This document shows positions 1-6,664 of a stretch of DNA of 8,099 nt, one piece after another (the first letter of the stretch is position 1; each line of letters opens with the position of its first letter). Source of the stretch: an uncultured Bacilli bacterium (GTDB lineage Bacteria; Bacillota_I; Bacilli_A; RF39; UBA660); NCBI GenBank assembly GCA_947632295.1, contig CANROQ010000043.1, positions 1 to 8,099 of the forward strand. Direction: 5' to 3'. The notes beneath the pieces were generated by a model. That model searched no databases. It had not been told where the DNA came from and was given only the letters and a program-made list of their open reading frames with translations. The translations under genes and the position numbers were made by a program.

Positions 1-3
1 ATT

Positions 4-792
4 ATGAAAGGAAATTATGATTATTTTTATAAGTTAATAGATAGTGTAAGTGATTTAGATATTAGTTTAAAAAATAATATTCCTAATAATAATTTTGTTA
101 TTGATTCTAAATCTATAGAACATATTAAAACTTTTTTACAAGATTTTAATTATGATTTGTATCTTCATTTTCTAGATATTTATAATAGTGAATCTATTAA
201 TTTGAAACTAAAAAATAATAAATTTTATAATGGTTTTTGTATAAATATCAATAATAATAAAAAGAATTATATTGAATTGTTTGCATCGAAACCTTATTAT
301 ATAATACCAACGCTTGTTCATGAATTTGCTCATACTTATGAAAATATGATAGATAAACAAAATAAATCATGGCTCTATAATATTAATATGTATATGGAAG
401 TTTTTCCAATTTTTATGACATTAATTTTTGATCAATATATTATTGATACTAATTATTATAATCAAGGTAAACATGATACTTATGATTTTATAAAAACTAA
501 TTTTTTGTTAGCCCAAGATTTGAAAACATATTTTAATAATTTGAATTTTAAAGATACTGATTTTTTTACTGATTTTATTTATTTTTATGATAGTAATATC
601 GCTTTAGCGTTTTTAGAACAATATAATTATAATAAGAATGAGGCTAAAAAAAATATTAACTATTTTATTAATCATAATGATATTTATTTTTCTAATCAAT
701 TATTACAATCTATCGATATTAATTTGAATAAATTGTATACTGGTGAGTATTATAAAGAATTTTGTAGTAAACAAAAACGTTTAATAAAATAA
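4..792 (+). CDS. M3-like (oligoendopeptidase F-type) zinc metallopeptidase, compact or 5'-partial
   Basis: This is probably a gluzincin peptidase cleaving oligopeptides in the cytoplasm, since no signal peptide or membrane segment is visible. The zinc motif HEFAH is at residues 106-110, inside TLVHEFAHTYE. About 22 residues on, MEVFPIFM supplies E132, which aligns by eye with the third zinc ligand of M3 enzymes. The stretch before the motif (YNGFCININ, then an acidic strand) and the C-terminal part (IYFYDSNIALAF, then LLQSIDINL) also follow the order of the M3 catalytic domain. Known family members are about 560-600 residues, whereas this one has 262, so the large N-terminal helical region is absent or lies upstream. 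The reading frame is open to the window edge and no ribosome site can be seen before the ATG at 4, so the true start may be outside. It is very rich in Asn, Tyr and Ile. A terminator follows, separating it from the next operon. The fold call is fairly good; activity and substrate are unknown. Confidence 0.68.
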   Translation: MKGNYDYFYKLIDSVSDLDISLKNNIPNNNFVIDSKSIEHIKTFLQDFNYDLYLHFLDIYNSESINLKLKNNKFYNGFCININNNKKNYIELFASKPYYIIPTLVHEFAHTYENMIDKQNKSWLYNINMYMEVFPIFMTLIFDQYIIDTNYYNQGKHDTYDFIKTNFLLAQDLKTYFNNLNFKDTDFFTDFIYFYDSNIALAFLEQYNYNKNEAKKNINYFINHNDIYFSNQLLQSIDINLNKLYTGEYYKEFCSKQKRLIK

Positions 793-834
793 ATTATTAT
801 TAAAATAGTTTATGATAATTGTAGATAGTATTAG

Positions 835-888
835 ATCATAGATAATTTTAAGTATTGGAAACTTAAATTTATTATCTATGATTTTTTT
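835..888 (+). terminator. Rho-independent terminator after the M3-like gene
   Basis: The arms ATCATAGATAA (835-845) and TTATCTATGAT (872-882) pair perfectly. Inside them, AAGT (850-853) can pair with ACTT (861-864) around a loop centred on TTGG. Seven T residues follow at 882-888. There is no A-run before the left arm, so it should act only on the + strand. It closes the transcription unit of the first gene and isolates the regulator operon from it. Confidence 0.85.
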
Positions 889-897
889 ATTTTTATA

Positions 898-911
898 TTA
901 CAAAATTGTAA
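898..911 (+). promoter_or_regulatory. Putative BceR-type operator upstream of the response regulator gene
   Basis: The sequence TTACAAAATTGTAA is a perfect palindrome with six-base arms around AA. It fits the shape TNACA-N4-TGTAA described for BceR-like regulators. An extra GTAA half-site follows at 917-920. The centre lies about 42 bases before the start point predicted from the -10 box at 935-940, a usual place for an activator that contacts polymerase near a weak -35. Binding by the regulator encoded just downstream is inferred. In a very AT-rich genome a chance match is possible, but a near copy stands before the transporter genes. Confidence 0.6.
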
Positions 912-931
912 GGATAGTAAAATTTCTTTAA

Positions 932-940
932 TGGTATAAT
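932..940 (+). promoter_or_regulatory. Extended -10 promoter of the response regulator/kinase operon
   Basis: TGGTATAAT is a perfect extended -10 element (TG at 932-933, TATAAT at 935-940). No good -35 hexamer is found 16-18 bases upstream, where AGGATAG stands. The promoter may therefore rely on the TG extension or on an activator at the palindrome 898-911. The expected start point is about 947, which rules out the ATG at 942 as the translation start. Confidence 0.75.
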
Positions 941-953
941 AATGTTAGAATGT

Positions 954-958
954 GGTGA
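954..958 (+). promoter_or_regulatory. Ribosome binding site deciding the start of the response regulator
   Basis: GGTGA at 954-958 lies just before the ATG at 963 and complements the 3' end of 16S rRNA. No ribosome site precedes the in-frame ATG at 942, and that ATG begins only two bases after the -10 box. Confidence 0.7.
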
Positions 959-962
959 TATT

Positions 963-1625
963 ATGCACAAAATATTAATAATTGAAGATGATGAAATCAT
1001 TAGGAACGAATTAGAAAAATTATTAACTAATAGTGGCTATCAAGTTTTAATTTTAGAAAATTTTCAAGATTCATTAAATGAAATTTTAAAACTATCTCCT
1101 GATTTAATATTATTAGATATTAATATTCCTTATATTAATGGTGAAGTATTACTTAAAAATTTAAGAAATTATTCGAATATTCCTGTTATTATGGTCACAA
1201 GTATTAATTCGCAAATTGACGAGGCTTTATCGATTTCTTATGGCGCTGACGATTATATTACTAAACCTTATAATCCTAATATTTTACTTTTAAGAATAGG
1301 AGCAGTCTTAAAAAGAACTAATCAAAATTTTAATATTTTGAATTATAAAGATTTAAAAATTAATTTAGGAAAAGGAATTATTACTAAAGGTAGAAAAGAA
1401 ATTATTTTAACTAAAAATGAAATGATTATCTTTAGTTATTTATTAAATAATCAAAATCGAATTGTCACAAGAGATGAATTAATGACTGATTTATGGAATA
1501 ATGATGAATTTATTAATGATAATGCTCTAACTGTTAATATTAGTAGATTACGTAATAAATTAAATGATATTGGTTATAAAAATATAATTGAAACAAGAAA
1601 AGGACAGGGTTATATATTGTTATGA
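963..1625 (+). CDS. OmpR/PhoB-family response regulator of a Bce-type module (BceR-like)
   Basis: This cytoplasmic DNA-binding response regulator of 220 residues is predicted to be phosphorylated by the kinase encoded next and to activate the transporter genes. The receiver domain (about 1-115) has the acidic pair D9/D10, phosphoacceptor D52 in LLDINIPYING, switch T79 and K101 in TKP. The LDINIPY context is typical of BceR/GraR-type regulators. The winged-helix effector domain covers about 125-220, with a recognition helix near VNISRLRNKL (191-200) and the wing ending GQGYILL. The ATG at 963 is preferred over the upstream in-frame ATG at 942 because it gives MHKILIIEDDE, the normal start of the family, has a ribosome site, and the other lies too close to the -10 box. 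The stop overlaps the kinase start as ATGA, suggesting translational coupling. A palindrome before its promoter suggests autoregulation. Confidence 0.95.
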   Translation: MHKILIIEDDEIIRNELEKLLTNSGYQVLILENFQDSLNEILKLSPDLILLDINIPYINGEVLLKNLRNYSNIPVIMVTSINSQIDEALSISYGADDYITKPYNPNILLLRIGAVLKRTNQNFNILNYKDLKINLGKGIITKGRKEIILTKNEMIIFSYLLNNQNRIVTRDELMTDLWNNDEFINDNALTVNISRLRNKLNDIGYKNIIETRKGQGYILL

Positions 1626-2638
1626 AATTAAAAGATTATTTAAAAGATAAAATATTAGAAATAACTTTCTTTTTAATAAGTATTATAATTATTTTTTTAA
1701 TATTAGTGGCTTTTAAAATAAATTATCAAGTTACTATTTCTATTATCATTATAACTTTTTTTACTTATGTAATATTATTATTAATCGATTATTTTCGAAA
1801 AAAGAATTTTTATCGGGACCTTTTATGTAATATAGCATCCTTAGATAAAAGTTATTTAGTGTTAGAAACGATTAGTGAACCAAATTTTTATGAAGGTAAG
1901 TTACTTTATCAAGCCTTATATGAAATTAATAAATCGATGAATGAAAATGTTAAATCATATTTAGAACAATTAAGCGATTTTAAAGAATATATCGAAATGT
2001 GGATTCATGAAGTTAAAATACCACTATCTAGTCTAATGTTAAATTATAATAATAAAAATATAGTTGATGTTTCGAGTAAACTTTCTTTAAAACGCTTAGA
2101 AAATTATGTCGAGCAAATTCTTTATTATGTTCGAAGTGAACATGCTAGTAAAGATTATCTTATCAAAGAGGTAGATTTATCTAAGGTTGTTAAAAATGTT
2201 GGACTTAAATATATGGATGATTTATTAAATAGTAAAATTGCTTATAAAGTTAGTAATGTAAATAATAAAGTTTTGACGGATTCTAAATGGTTGGAATTTA
2301 TTTTAAGTCAAATTGTCAATAATAGTATTAAGTATAAACGAAATATTAAAAATTCTTATATAAAAATAACAAGTATTGACTATGAAAATAAGACGACACT
2401 ATTAATTGAAGATAATGGTATAGGTATACCTAGTTGTGATATAAATCAAGTTTTTGATAAAACATTTACTGGTATTAATGGAAGAACTTTAAGAAATTCA
2501 ACAGGTATGGGATTATTTATTGCGAAAAATTTATGTGAAAAATTAGGGCATAAAATCGAAATTGAATCTAAGGAAGGCGAATATACTAAAGTTTATTTAA
2601 CTTTTTGTAAAAATAAATATTATGATGTTTTAAAATAA
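1622..2638 (+). CDS. Intramembrane-sensing sensor histidine kinase (BceS-like)
   Basis: This membrane histidine kinase of 338 residues pairs with the regulator upstream. Two hydrophobic segments, about 11-32 and 37-57, are separated by only a few residues, so there is no extracellular sensor domain. That is the hallmark of intramembrane-sensing kinases that take their signal from a partner ABC transporter. The H-box is IEMWIHEVKIPL with H129, a form characteristic of BceS/GraS proteins. The ATPase domain follows with the N-box NNSIKY (N233/N234), the G1 box EDNGIGIP (263-270), an F-box-like VFDKTFTG and the G2 box STGMGLFIAKNL (293-304). Length is normal for the family. The gene starts inside the regulator stop codon (ATGA). 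The nearest purine-rich sites (AAAAGGA, AGGG) are 12 or more bases before the ATG, so translation probably depends on coupling. Family assignment is secure; the ligand is unknown. Confidence 0.95.
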   Translation: MKLKDYLKDKILEITFFLISIIIIFLILVAFKINYQVTISIIIITFFTYVILLLIDYFRKKNFYRDLLCNIASLDKSYLVLETISEPNFYEGKLLYQALYEINKSMNENVKSYLEQLSDFKEYIEMWIHEVKIPLSSLMLNYNNKNIVDVSSKLSLKRLENYVEQILYYVRSEHASKDYLIKEVDLSKVVKNVGLKYMDDLLNSKIAYKVSNVNNKVLTDSKWLEFILSQIVNNSIKYKRNIKNSYIKITSIDYENKTTLLIEDNGIGIPSCDINQVFDKTFTGINGRTLRNSTGMGLFIAKNLCEKLGHKIEIESKEGEYTKVYLTFCKNKYYDVLK

Positions 2639-2639
2639 G

Positions 2640-2666
2640 TTACAAAAAAGTAATATTAAGTAATAT
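2640..2666 (+). promoter_or_regulatory. Putative BceR-type operator before the transporter genes
   Basis: TTACAAAAAAGTAA at 2640-2653 matches the palindrome at 898-911 in 12 of 14 bases. AAGTAATAT then occurs twice, at 2648-2656 and 2658-2666, exactly 10 bases apart. TTAC (2640), GTAA (2650) and GTAA (2660) therefore fall on one helical face, as expected for cooperating OmpR-family dimers. The palindrome centre is about 62 bases before the predicted start point of the transporter promoter. Binding is inferred; low sequence complexity is the main caution. Confidence 0.6.
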
Positions 2667-2673
2667 AAAACGA

Positions 2674-2702
2674 ACGACAAAATAATTTTTTTATTTTATT
2701 AT
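2674..2702 (+). promoter_or_regulatory. Predicted promoter of the transporter operon
   Basis: ACGACA (2674-2679, four of six bases matching TTGACA) and TATTAT (2697-2702, five of six matching TATAAT) are separated by 17 bases. The putative operator lies immediately upstream. The predicted start near 2709 leaves a short leader before the ribosome site AAAGGAGA (2711-2718). Transporter genes with their own inducible promoter behind the kinase gene are usual for Bce modules. No terminator is seen between the kinase and the ATPase genes, so readthrough is also likely. Confidence 0.5.
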
Positions 2703-2725
2703 CAGTAGTGAAAGGAGAATTTTAG

Positions 2726-3493
2726 ATGGAAAAAATTTTAAAAGTTGAAAAATTAGAAAAATATTATGGTAGTCGTTCATCACTTACTAAAGCCCTTGAT
2801 GATTTATCATTTGAAGTTGAAAAGGGCGAATTTGTAGCAATTATGGGGGCATCTGGTTCTGGTAAGACGACTCTTTTAAATGTTATTTCAACTATCGATC
2901 GTGTAACATCAGGCCATGTATTTGTCGATAATTTAGATATTACTAAATTAAAAGGTAATCAGTTAAATAAATTTCGTAGAGAAGCCTTAGGTTTTATTTT
3001 TCAGGATTTTAATTTACTAGATACTTTAACTGCTTATGAAAATATTGCGCTTGCGTTATCAATTCAAAATATTAACGTGAAACAAATTGATGAAAAAATA
3101 AATAAAATTGCGGAGTCTTTAGATATAAAAACAGTTTTAAATAAGTATCCGTATCAAATGAGTGGCGGCCAAAAACAAAAAGTAGCAGCTGCTAGAGCCA
3201 TTATTACTAATCCTAAATTAATTTTAGCGGATGAACCAACAGGTTCACTTGATTCAAAATCATCACGAATGTTACTAGAAAGATTAGAATTTTTAAATAA
3301 AAGTTTGTTAGCCACGATATTAATGGTAACTCATGATGCTTTTGCTTCTTCATATGCTAGTCGTGTTATTTTTATTAAAGATGGCAAAATTTTTAAAGAA
3401 CTACATAAAGGAAATACTACACGTAAAGAATTTTTTGATAAAATTATCGATGTTGTAACTTTACTTGGTGGCGATTTAAATGATGCTTTGTAA
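2726..3493 (+). CDS. Bce-type ABC transporter ATP-binding protein (BceA-like)
   Basis: This is the cytoplasmic ATPase of a peptide-sensing and resistance transporter, working with the permease encoded next. All motifs are intact: Walker A GASGSGKT (41-48), Q-loop Q93 in FIFQDFNLLD, signature MSGGQ (145-149, with M replacing the usual L), Walker B LILADE (165-170) with catalytic E170, D-loop SLD and H-loop H203 in VTHD. At 255 residues it has the normal length for the MacB/BceA branch, and FQDFNLLDTLTAYENI is typical of that branch. A strong ribosome site, AAAGGAGA, precedes the ATG. The 3' end overlaps the permease gene by 14 bases, so the two are co-translated. Family members use ATP hydrolysis to free cell-envelope lipid targets from bound antimicrobial peptides and to signal to the kinase. 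The substrate here cannot be told from the sequence. Confidence 0.96.
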   Translation: MEKILKVEKLEKYYGSRSSLTKALDDLSFEVEKGEFVAIMGASGSGKTTLLNVISTIDRVTSGHVFVDNLDITKLKGNQLNKFRREALGFIFQDFNLLDTLTAYENIALALSIQNINVKQIDEKINKIAESLDIKTVLNKYPYQMSGGQKQKVAAARAIITNPKLILADEPTGSLDSKSSRMLLERLEFLNKSLLATILMVTHDAFASSYASRVIFIKDGKIFKELHKGNTTRKEFFDKIIDVVTLLGGDLNDAL

Positions 3494-5555
3494 ATTATCA
3501 TTAAAAAATATTAAAAAAAGTATTAAAGATTATGCCATCTATTTTTTTACACTTATTCTTGGGGTTGCCATATTTTATGTTTTTAATGCTCTAGATAGCC
3601 AAACTGTTATGATGGATGTTTCTAAATCGACTAAAGATTTAATCAAATTTATGATGACTATGTTATCAAGTGTGAGTGTTTTTGTATCTTTTGTTTTAGG
3701 TTTTTTAATTATTTATGCTTCAAGATTTTTAATGAAAAGAAGAAATAAAGAATTTGGCATTTATTTAACTTTAGGAATGAGTAGGCGAAAAATATCTTTA
3801 ATTTTATTTTTTGAAACGTTATTGATAGGTTTTTTATCACTTATTGTTGGATTAGGACTTGGTGTTATTTTGTCACAATTGATGAGTTTAGTAGTTGCGA
3901 ATATGTTTGAAGCTAATTTAACTAAATTTGCTTTTATTTTTTCAAAATCGGCATTTTTTAAAACCATAATTTATTTTAGTATTATGTATTTAATAGTTAT
4001 GATTTTTAATACTTTTATGGTTAGTAGATGTAAATTAATTGACTTATTAAATGCGGCAAAAAAAACTGAGACACAAAAACTAAAAAATCCTTATTTATGT
4101 ATTATTGTTTTCTTATTTGCAGTCATCCTCTTGGGTAGGGCTTATTATATTGTTACACATGATTTTTTAACTTTGCAAGAGTTTTCTAATGTAATGAAAC
4201 CAATTATAATGGGTGTAGTAGCTACTTTTTTAATTTTTTGGTCTTTGTCGGGACTAATTATTAAATTTATGAGTAGTTTAAAAAGTTTTTATTATAAAGA
4301 TTTAAATAGTTTTACTTTAAGACAATTTTCTAGTAAAGTAAATACGACAGTTTTTGGCTCGACTATTATTTGTCTAATGCTATTTATAACGATTTGCTTA
4401 TTATCGTCTTGTTTGACGATTAAAAATTCTATGAATGCTAACATAAAAAAATTAACTCCAGCTGATGCGATGTTTACCGTAAATATGAATATGGATCGCT
4501 ATTATGATAATTATAGAAATTATGGATATAATGATTCGCAGATAAAAAATTCTAAATATTCAGTTAAAGAAATGTTTGAATTATTTAATTTTGATATTAC
4601 GTCTTATTTTAAAGATTATATTGAAGTTAATTCTTATGCCACTAGCGATTTAACATTTAATCATACCTTAGGTTCAAAATTAGATAGTATTAGAACCCAA
4701 TTTCCATTTTTAAATTATGATACGTTTGAAATGATTATGAAAATTAGTGATTATAATAAAGTTGCTAAATTCTATGGAACTCACGAATATAGCCTAAATG
4801 ATGATGAGTATATTATTGTCGCTGATTTTAAGTCGATGGTCAATATTCGAAATATAGCACTTGAAAATGGTGAAACTATTAATTTATTTGGTCATAATTT
4901 AAAACCTAAATATAATGGTTGTCAAGATGGATTTTTAGAAATGTCTAGTCAACATATTAATACAGGAATTATTTTAGTTGCTGATAGTGTTATAGATGAA
5001 GATTATCAATTTGAAAATTATTTTATAGGTAATTATAAGACGAGTGATAAAAACAAAATTATGGAAATTGAAAATAATATCAATGAATTATCTAAAGATC
5101 CTAAAACTAGTGAGTATTTACTTCCAAGTGGTTCAACTAAATTAGCAATTAAAGAAGCAACAGTTGGACTATCGGCTATGGTAACTTTTATTGGTCTTTA
5201 TTTAGGAATAATTTTCTTAATTAGTAGTGCTGCTATTCTAGGTTTAAAAGAATTATCCGAAAGTAGTGATAATAAAGAACGATTTATTGTTTTAAGAAAA
5301 ATTGGTGTCGATGAGAAGATGCTAGATAAGGCCTTATTTCGACAAATTGGCATATTTTTTATGTTACCTTTAATTTTAGCAATTATTCATTCTATTTTTG
5401 GAATTGTGTTTGCGCTTCAAGTTTTAGAAGTTTTTGGAACTGAAGAAATATTGCCTTCTATTATTATGACTGTAATTTTTATTATATTTATTTATGGTGG
5501 CTATTTTTTGATAACTTATAATTGTAGCCGAAATATAATTAAAGAAAAATATTAA
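3480..5555 (+). CDS. Bce-type ABC transporter permease (BceB-like, FtsX family)
   Basis: This is a cytoplasmic-membrane permease of 691 residues. Ten hydrophobic segments can be placed at about 18-37, 58-80, 107-130, 160-180, 205-225, 240-263, 290-312, 562-588, 622-648 and 656-680. A polar region of about 250 residues (313-560) between segments 7 and 8 is the external domain that sets ligand specificity in BceB proteins. Cytoplasmic loops carry the FtsX-type coupling sequences RNKEFGIYLTLGMSRRKI (after segment 2) and RFIVLRKIGVDEKML (after segment 8). Length and topology match BceB/VraG. The ATG at 3480 overlaps the ATPase gene, and the adjacent ATG at 3483 is an equally possible start. The external domain is rich in Asn, Asp and Tyr and has no cysteine pair beyond a lone C481, so no disulfide is expected there. 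Peptide specificity is unknown. Confidence 0.95.
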   Translation: MMLCKLSLKNIKKSIKDYAIYFFTLILGVAIFYVFNALDSQTVMMDVSKSTKDLIKFMMTMLSSVSVFVSFVLGFLIIYASRFLMKRRNKEFGIYLTLGMSRRKISLILFFETLLIGFLSLIVGLGLGVILSQLMSLVVANMFEANLTKFAFIFSKSAFFKTIIYFSIMYLIVMIFNTFMVSRCKLIDLLNAAKKTETQKLKNPYLCIIVFLFAVILLGRAYYIVTHDFLTLQEFSNVMKPIIMGVVATFLIFWSLSGLIIKFMSSLKSFYYKDLNSFTLRQFSSKVNTTVFGSTIICLMLFITICLLSSCLTIKNSMNANIKKLTPADAMFTVNMNMDRYYDNYRNYGYNDSQIKNSKYSVKEMFELFNFDITSYFKDYIEVNSYATSDLTFNHTLGSKLDSIRTQFPFLNYDTFEMIMKISDYNKVAKFYGTHEYSLNDDEYIIVADFKSMVNIRNIALENGETINLFGHNLKPKYNGCQDGFLEMSSQHINTGIILVADSVIDEDYQFENYFIGNYKTSDKNKIMEIENNINELSKDPKTSEYLLPSGSTKLAIKEATVGLSAMVTFIGLYLGIIFLISSAAILGLKELSESSDNKERFIVLRKIGVDEKMLDKALFRQIGIFFMLPLILAIIHSIFGIVFALQVLEVFGTEEILPSIIMTVIFIIFIYGGYFLITYNCSRNIIKEKY

Positions 5556-5564
5556 ATATAGAAG

Positions 5565-5590
5565 AATGTGTCTAAATAACACATTTTTTT
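5565..5590 (+). terminator. Rho-independent terminator of the Bce-type operon
   Basis: AATGTGT (5565-5571) pairs with ACACATT (5579-5585) around a seven-base loop, followed by a T-run to 5590. It lies 10 bases after the permease stop codon and marks the end of the module. Confidence 0.85.
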
Positions 5591-5614
5591 GATATATGGT
5601 TGTTTTTGAAAATA

Positions 5615-5623
5615 TGGTATAAT
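5615..5623 (+). promoter_or_regulatory. Extended -10 promoter of the PHP gene
   Basis: TGGTATAAT is identical to the element before the response regulator gene. No convincing -35 is present at the right distance. The expected start is about 5630, giving a leader of some 70 bases in which I see no stable hairpin or riboswitch-like structure. The ribosome site AAGGTG (5691-5696) follows, six bases before the ATG. Confidence 0.72.
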
Positions 5624-5702
5624 GTAAATAGAAAAATTTTGTATTGATGAGTGATTTATAAAATTATTGAGATATTTTTGTAAATAAAGTAAGGTGTTAT
5701 AA

Positions 5703-6569
5703 ATGAAAGATTTACATATTCATACAATTTATTCTGATGGTGAATTAAGTGTTCGCGAAGTAGTAAAAAAAGTTATCGATAAAAATGTTGACTTTTTCTC
5801 TATTACAGATCATGATACTATAGAAGGATGCAGGGAAGTAGTTGAAAATAATTTACATAAACAAAACAATTTAAAATTTGTAACTGGTATTGAAATATCT
5901 GCATTAATTCCTAAAGGTAAATGTCATATTTTAGGTTATAATATTGATATTTATAATAAAGAATTACAATATTTTTTAGAACAAGAAAAGATTATGAATA
6001 GACATAATATTATGTTAATCGTGGATTTTTTAAGAATGAGATTTAATATGAATATAACTGATGAAGATGTTGAACAAATGTATAAAAAAATAGGTGTTGT
6101 GAATAATGTTGAAATAGCAAAATTGTTAGTTAGATTAGGCTATTGTGCTACTATTAGGGAAGCATTCGAAAAATATATATCGTTAGCTAAAAAAAGAACA
6201 CACGATTCTAAACAAGAATTTTCAGCTTATGAATGTATCAACATTATAAAAAAGGCCGATGGTATTCCTGTTTTAGCGCATAACTATCAATTAAAAATGC
6301 CATATTTAGAATTGAAAAATTATATTATGGATTTAAAAAAACATGGTCTTATGGGATTAGAATGTTATCATAGTGGTTTTCATAAATCAGGTATAGATAA
6401 TAGTTTAATGCTTGCTCGTAATTTGCACCTACTTATAACTGGTGGAAGTGATTATCATGGACCAAATGTTAAGCCTGATATTGAAATAGGGACAGGGAAG
6501 GTAAATAATTTAAGCATTAATTCTATTTCAATCGAAAAAAAATTAGCCAAAACACTAAAATATCAATAA
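5703..6569 (+). CDS. PHP-domain phosphoesterase (RNase AM / nucleoside bisphosphate phosphatase type)
   Basis: This soluble metal-dependent phosphoesterase has 288 residues. The PHP metal ligands are present in order: H5 and H7 in LHIHTIYSDGE with D12, H37 in TDHDT, E64 in GIEIS, H75 in CHILGYN, H193 in VLAHN, H223 in ECYHSGF, and D250/H252 in GGSDYHG. An insertion of about 100 residues (85-185) between the first and second halves matches the RNase AM/TrpH group rather than histidinol phosphatase or the PHP domain of DNA polymerase III. Known relatives remove the 3' phosphate of 3',5'-nucleoside bisphosphates or trim RNA 5' ends from 5' to 3', so a role in RNA turnover or ribosomal RNA maturation is plausible. 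It has its own promoter and lies between two terminated units. Family is secure; the exact substrate is inferred. Confidence 0.9.
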   Translation: MKDLHIHTIYSDGELSVREVVKKVIDKNVDFFSITDHDTIEGCREVVENNLHKQNNLKFVTGIEISALIPKGKCHILGYNIDIYNKELQYFLEQEKIMNRHNIMLIVDFLRMRFNMNITDEDVEQMYKKIGVVNNVEIAKLLVRLGYCATIREAFEKYISLAKKRTHDSKQEFSAYECINIIKKADGIPVLAHNYQLKMPYLELKNYIMDLKKHGLMGLECYHSGFHKSGIDNSLMLARNLHLLITGGSDYHGPNVKPDIEIGTGKVNNLSINSISIEKKLAKTLKYQ

Positions 6570-6595
6570 AAATTTCATAAATAGTAAAAAAAGTA

Positions 6596-6624
6596 TTGAT
6601 TTAACTTTAAAAACATGGTATTCT
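6596..6624 (+). promoter_or_regulatory. Promoter of the HU gene
   Basis: TTGATT (6596-6601) and TATTCT (6619-6624) are separated by 17 bases, with the TG extension at 6616-6617. This is the most complete promoter in the window, having a recognisable -35, TG and -10. Expected start is near 6631. An ideal ribosome site, AGGAGGT (6651-6657), lies seven bases before the ATG, which fits an abundant product. Confidence 0.75.
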
Positions 6625-6664
6625 TTAAATGTAGGCAAGATAGCTTATATAGGAGGTATATTAT

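Noticed and set aside
942..962. Upstream in-frame ATG start for the response regulator (seven extra residues)
   Set aside because: It begins two bases after the TATAAT box, before the predicted transcription start, and lacks a ribosome site. The ATG at 963 gives the usual family N-terminus.
1623..1625. Reassignment of TGA to tryptophan, considered because of the Mollicutes-like composition
   Set aside because: TGA ends the response regulator at the expected family length, overlapping the kinase ATG, and the tryptophans examined use TGG, so the standard code applies.
2679..2697. Perfect inverted repeat AAAATAA / TTATTTT between the kinase and ATPase genes
   Set aside because: The stem is A-T only, lies in the spacer of the predicted transporter promoter, and would be very weak. 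It is not a credible terminator, and such repeats are common in this base composition.
3761..3967. Open reading frame of 68 codons on the - strand inside the permease gene
   Set aside because: It lies wholly within a well-supported membrane-protein gene, has no ribosome site or recognisable motif, and its composition is what the antisense of a transmembrane region gives.
4..5555. Membership of the M3-like peptidase in the Bce-type module
   Set aside because: A strong terminator (835-888) and a new promoter separate them, and Bce modules do not normally include a cytoplasmic M3 peptidase. Adjacency alone is not enough.
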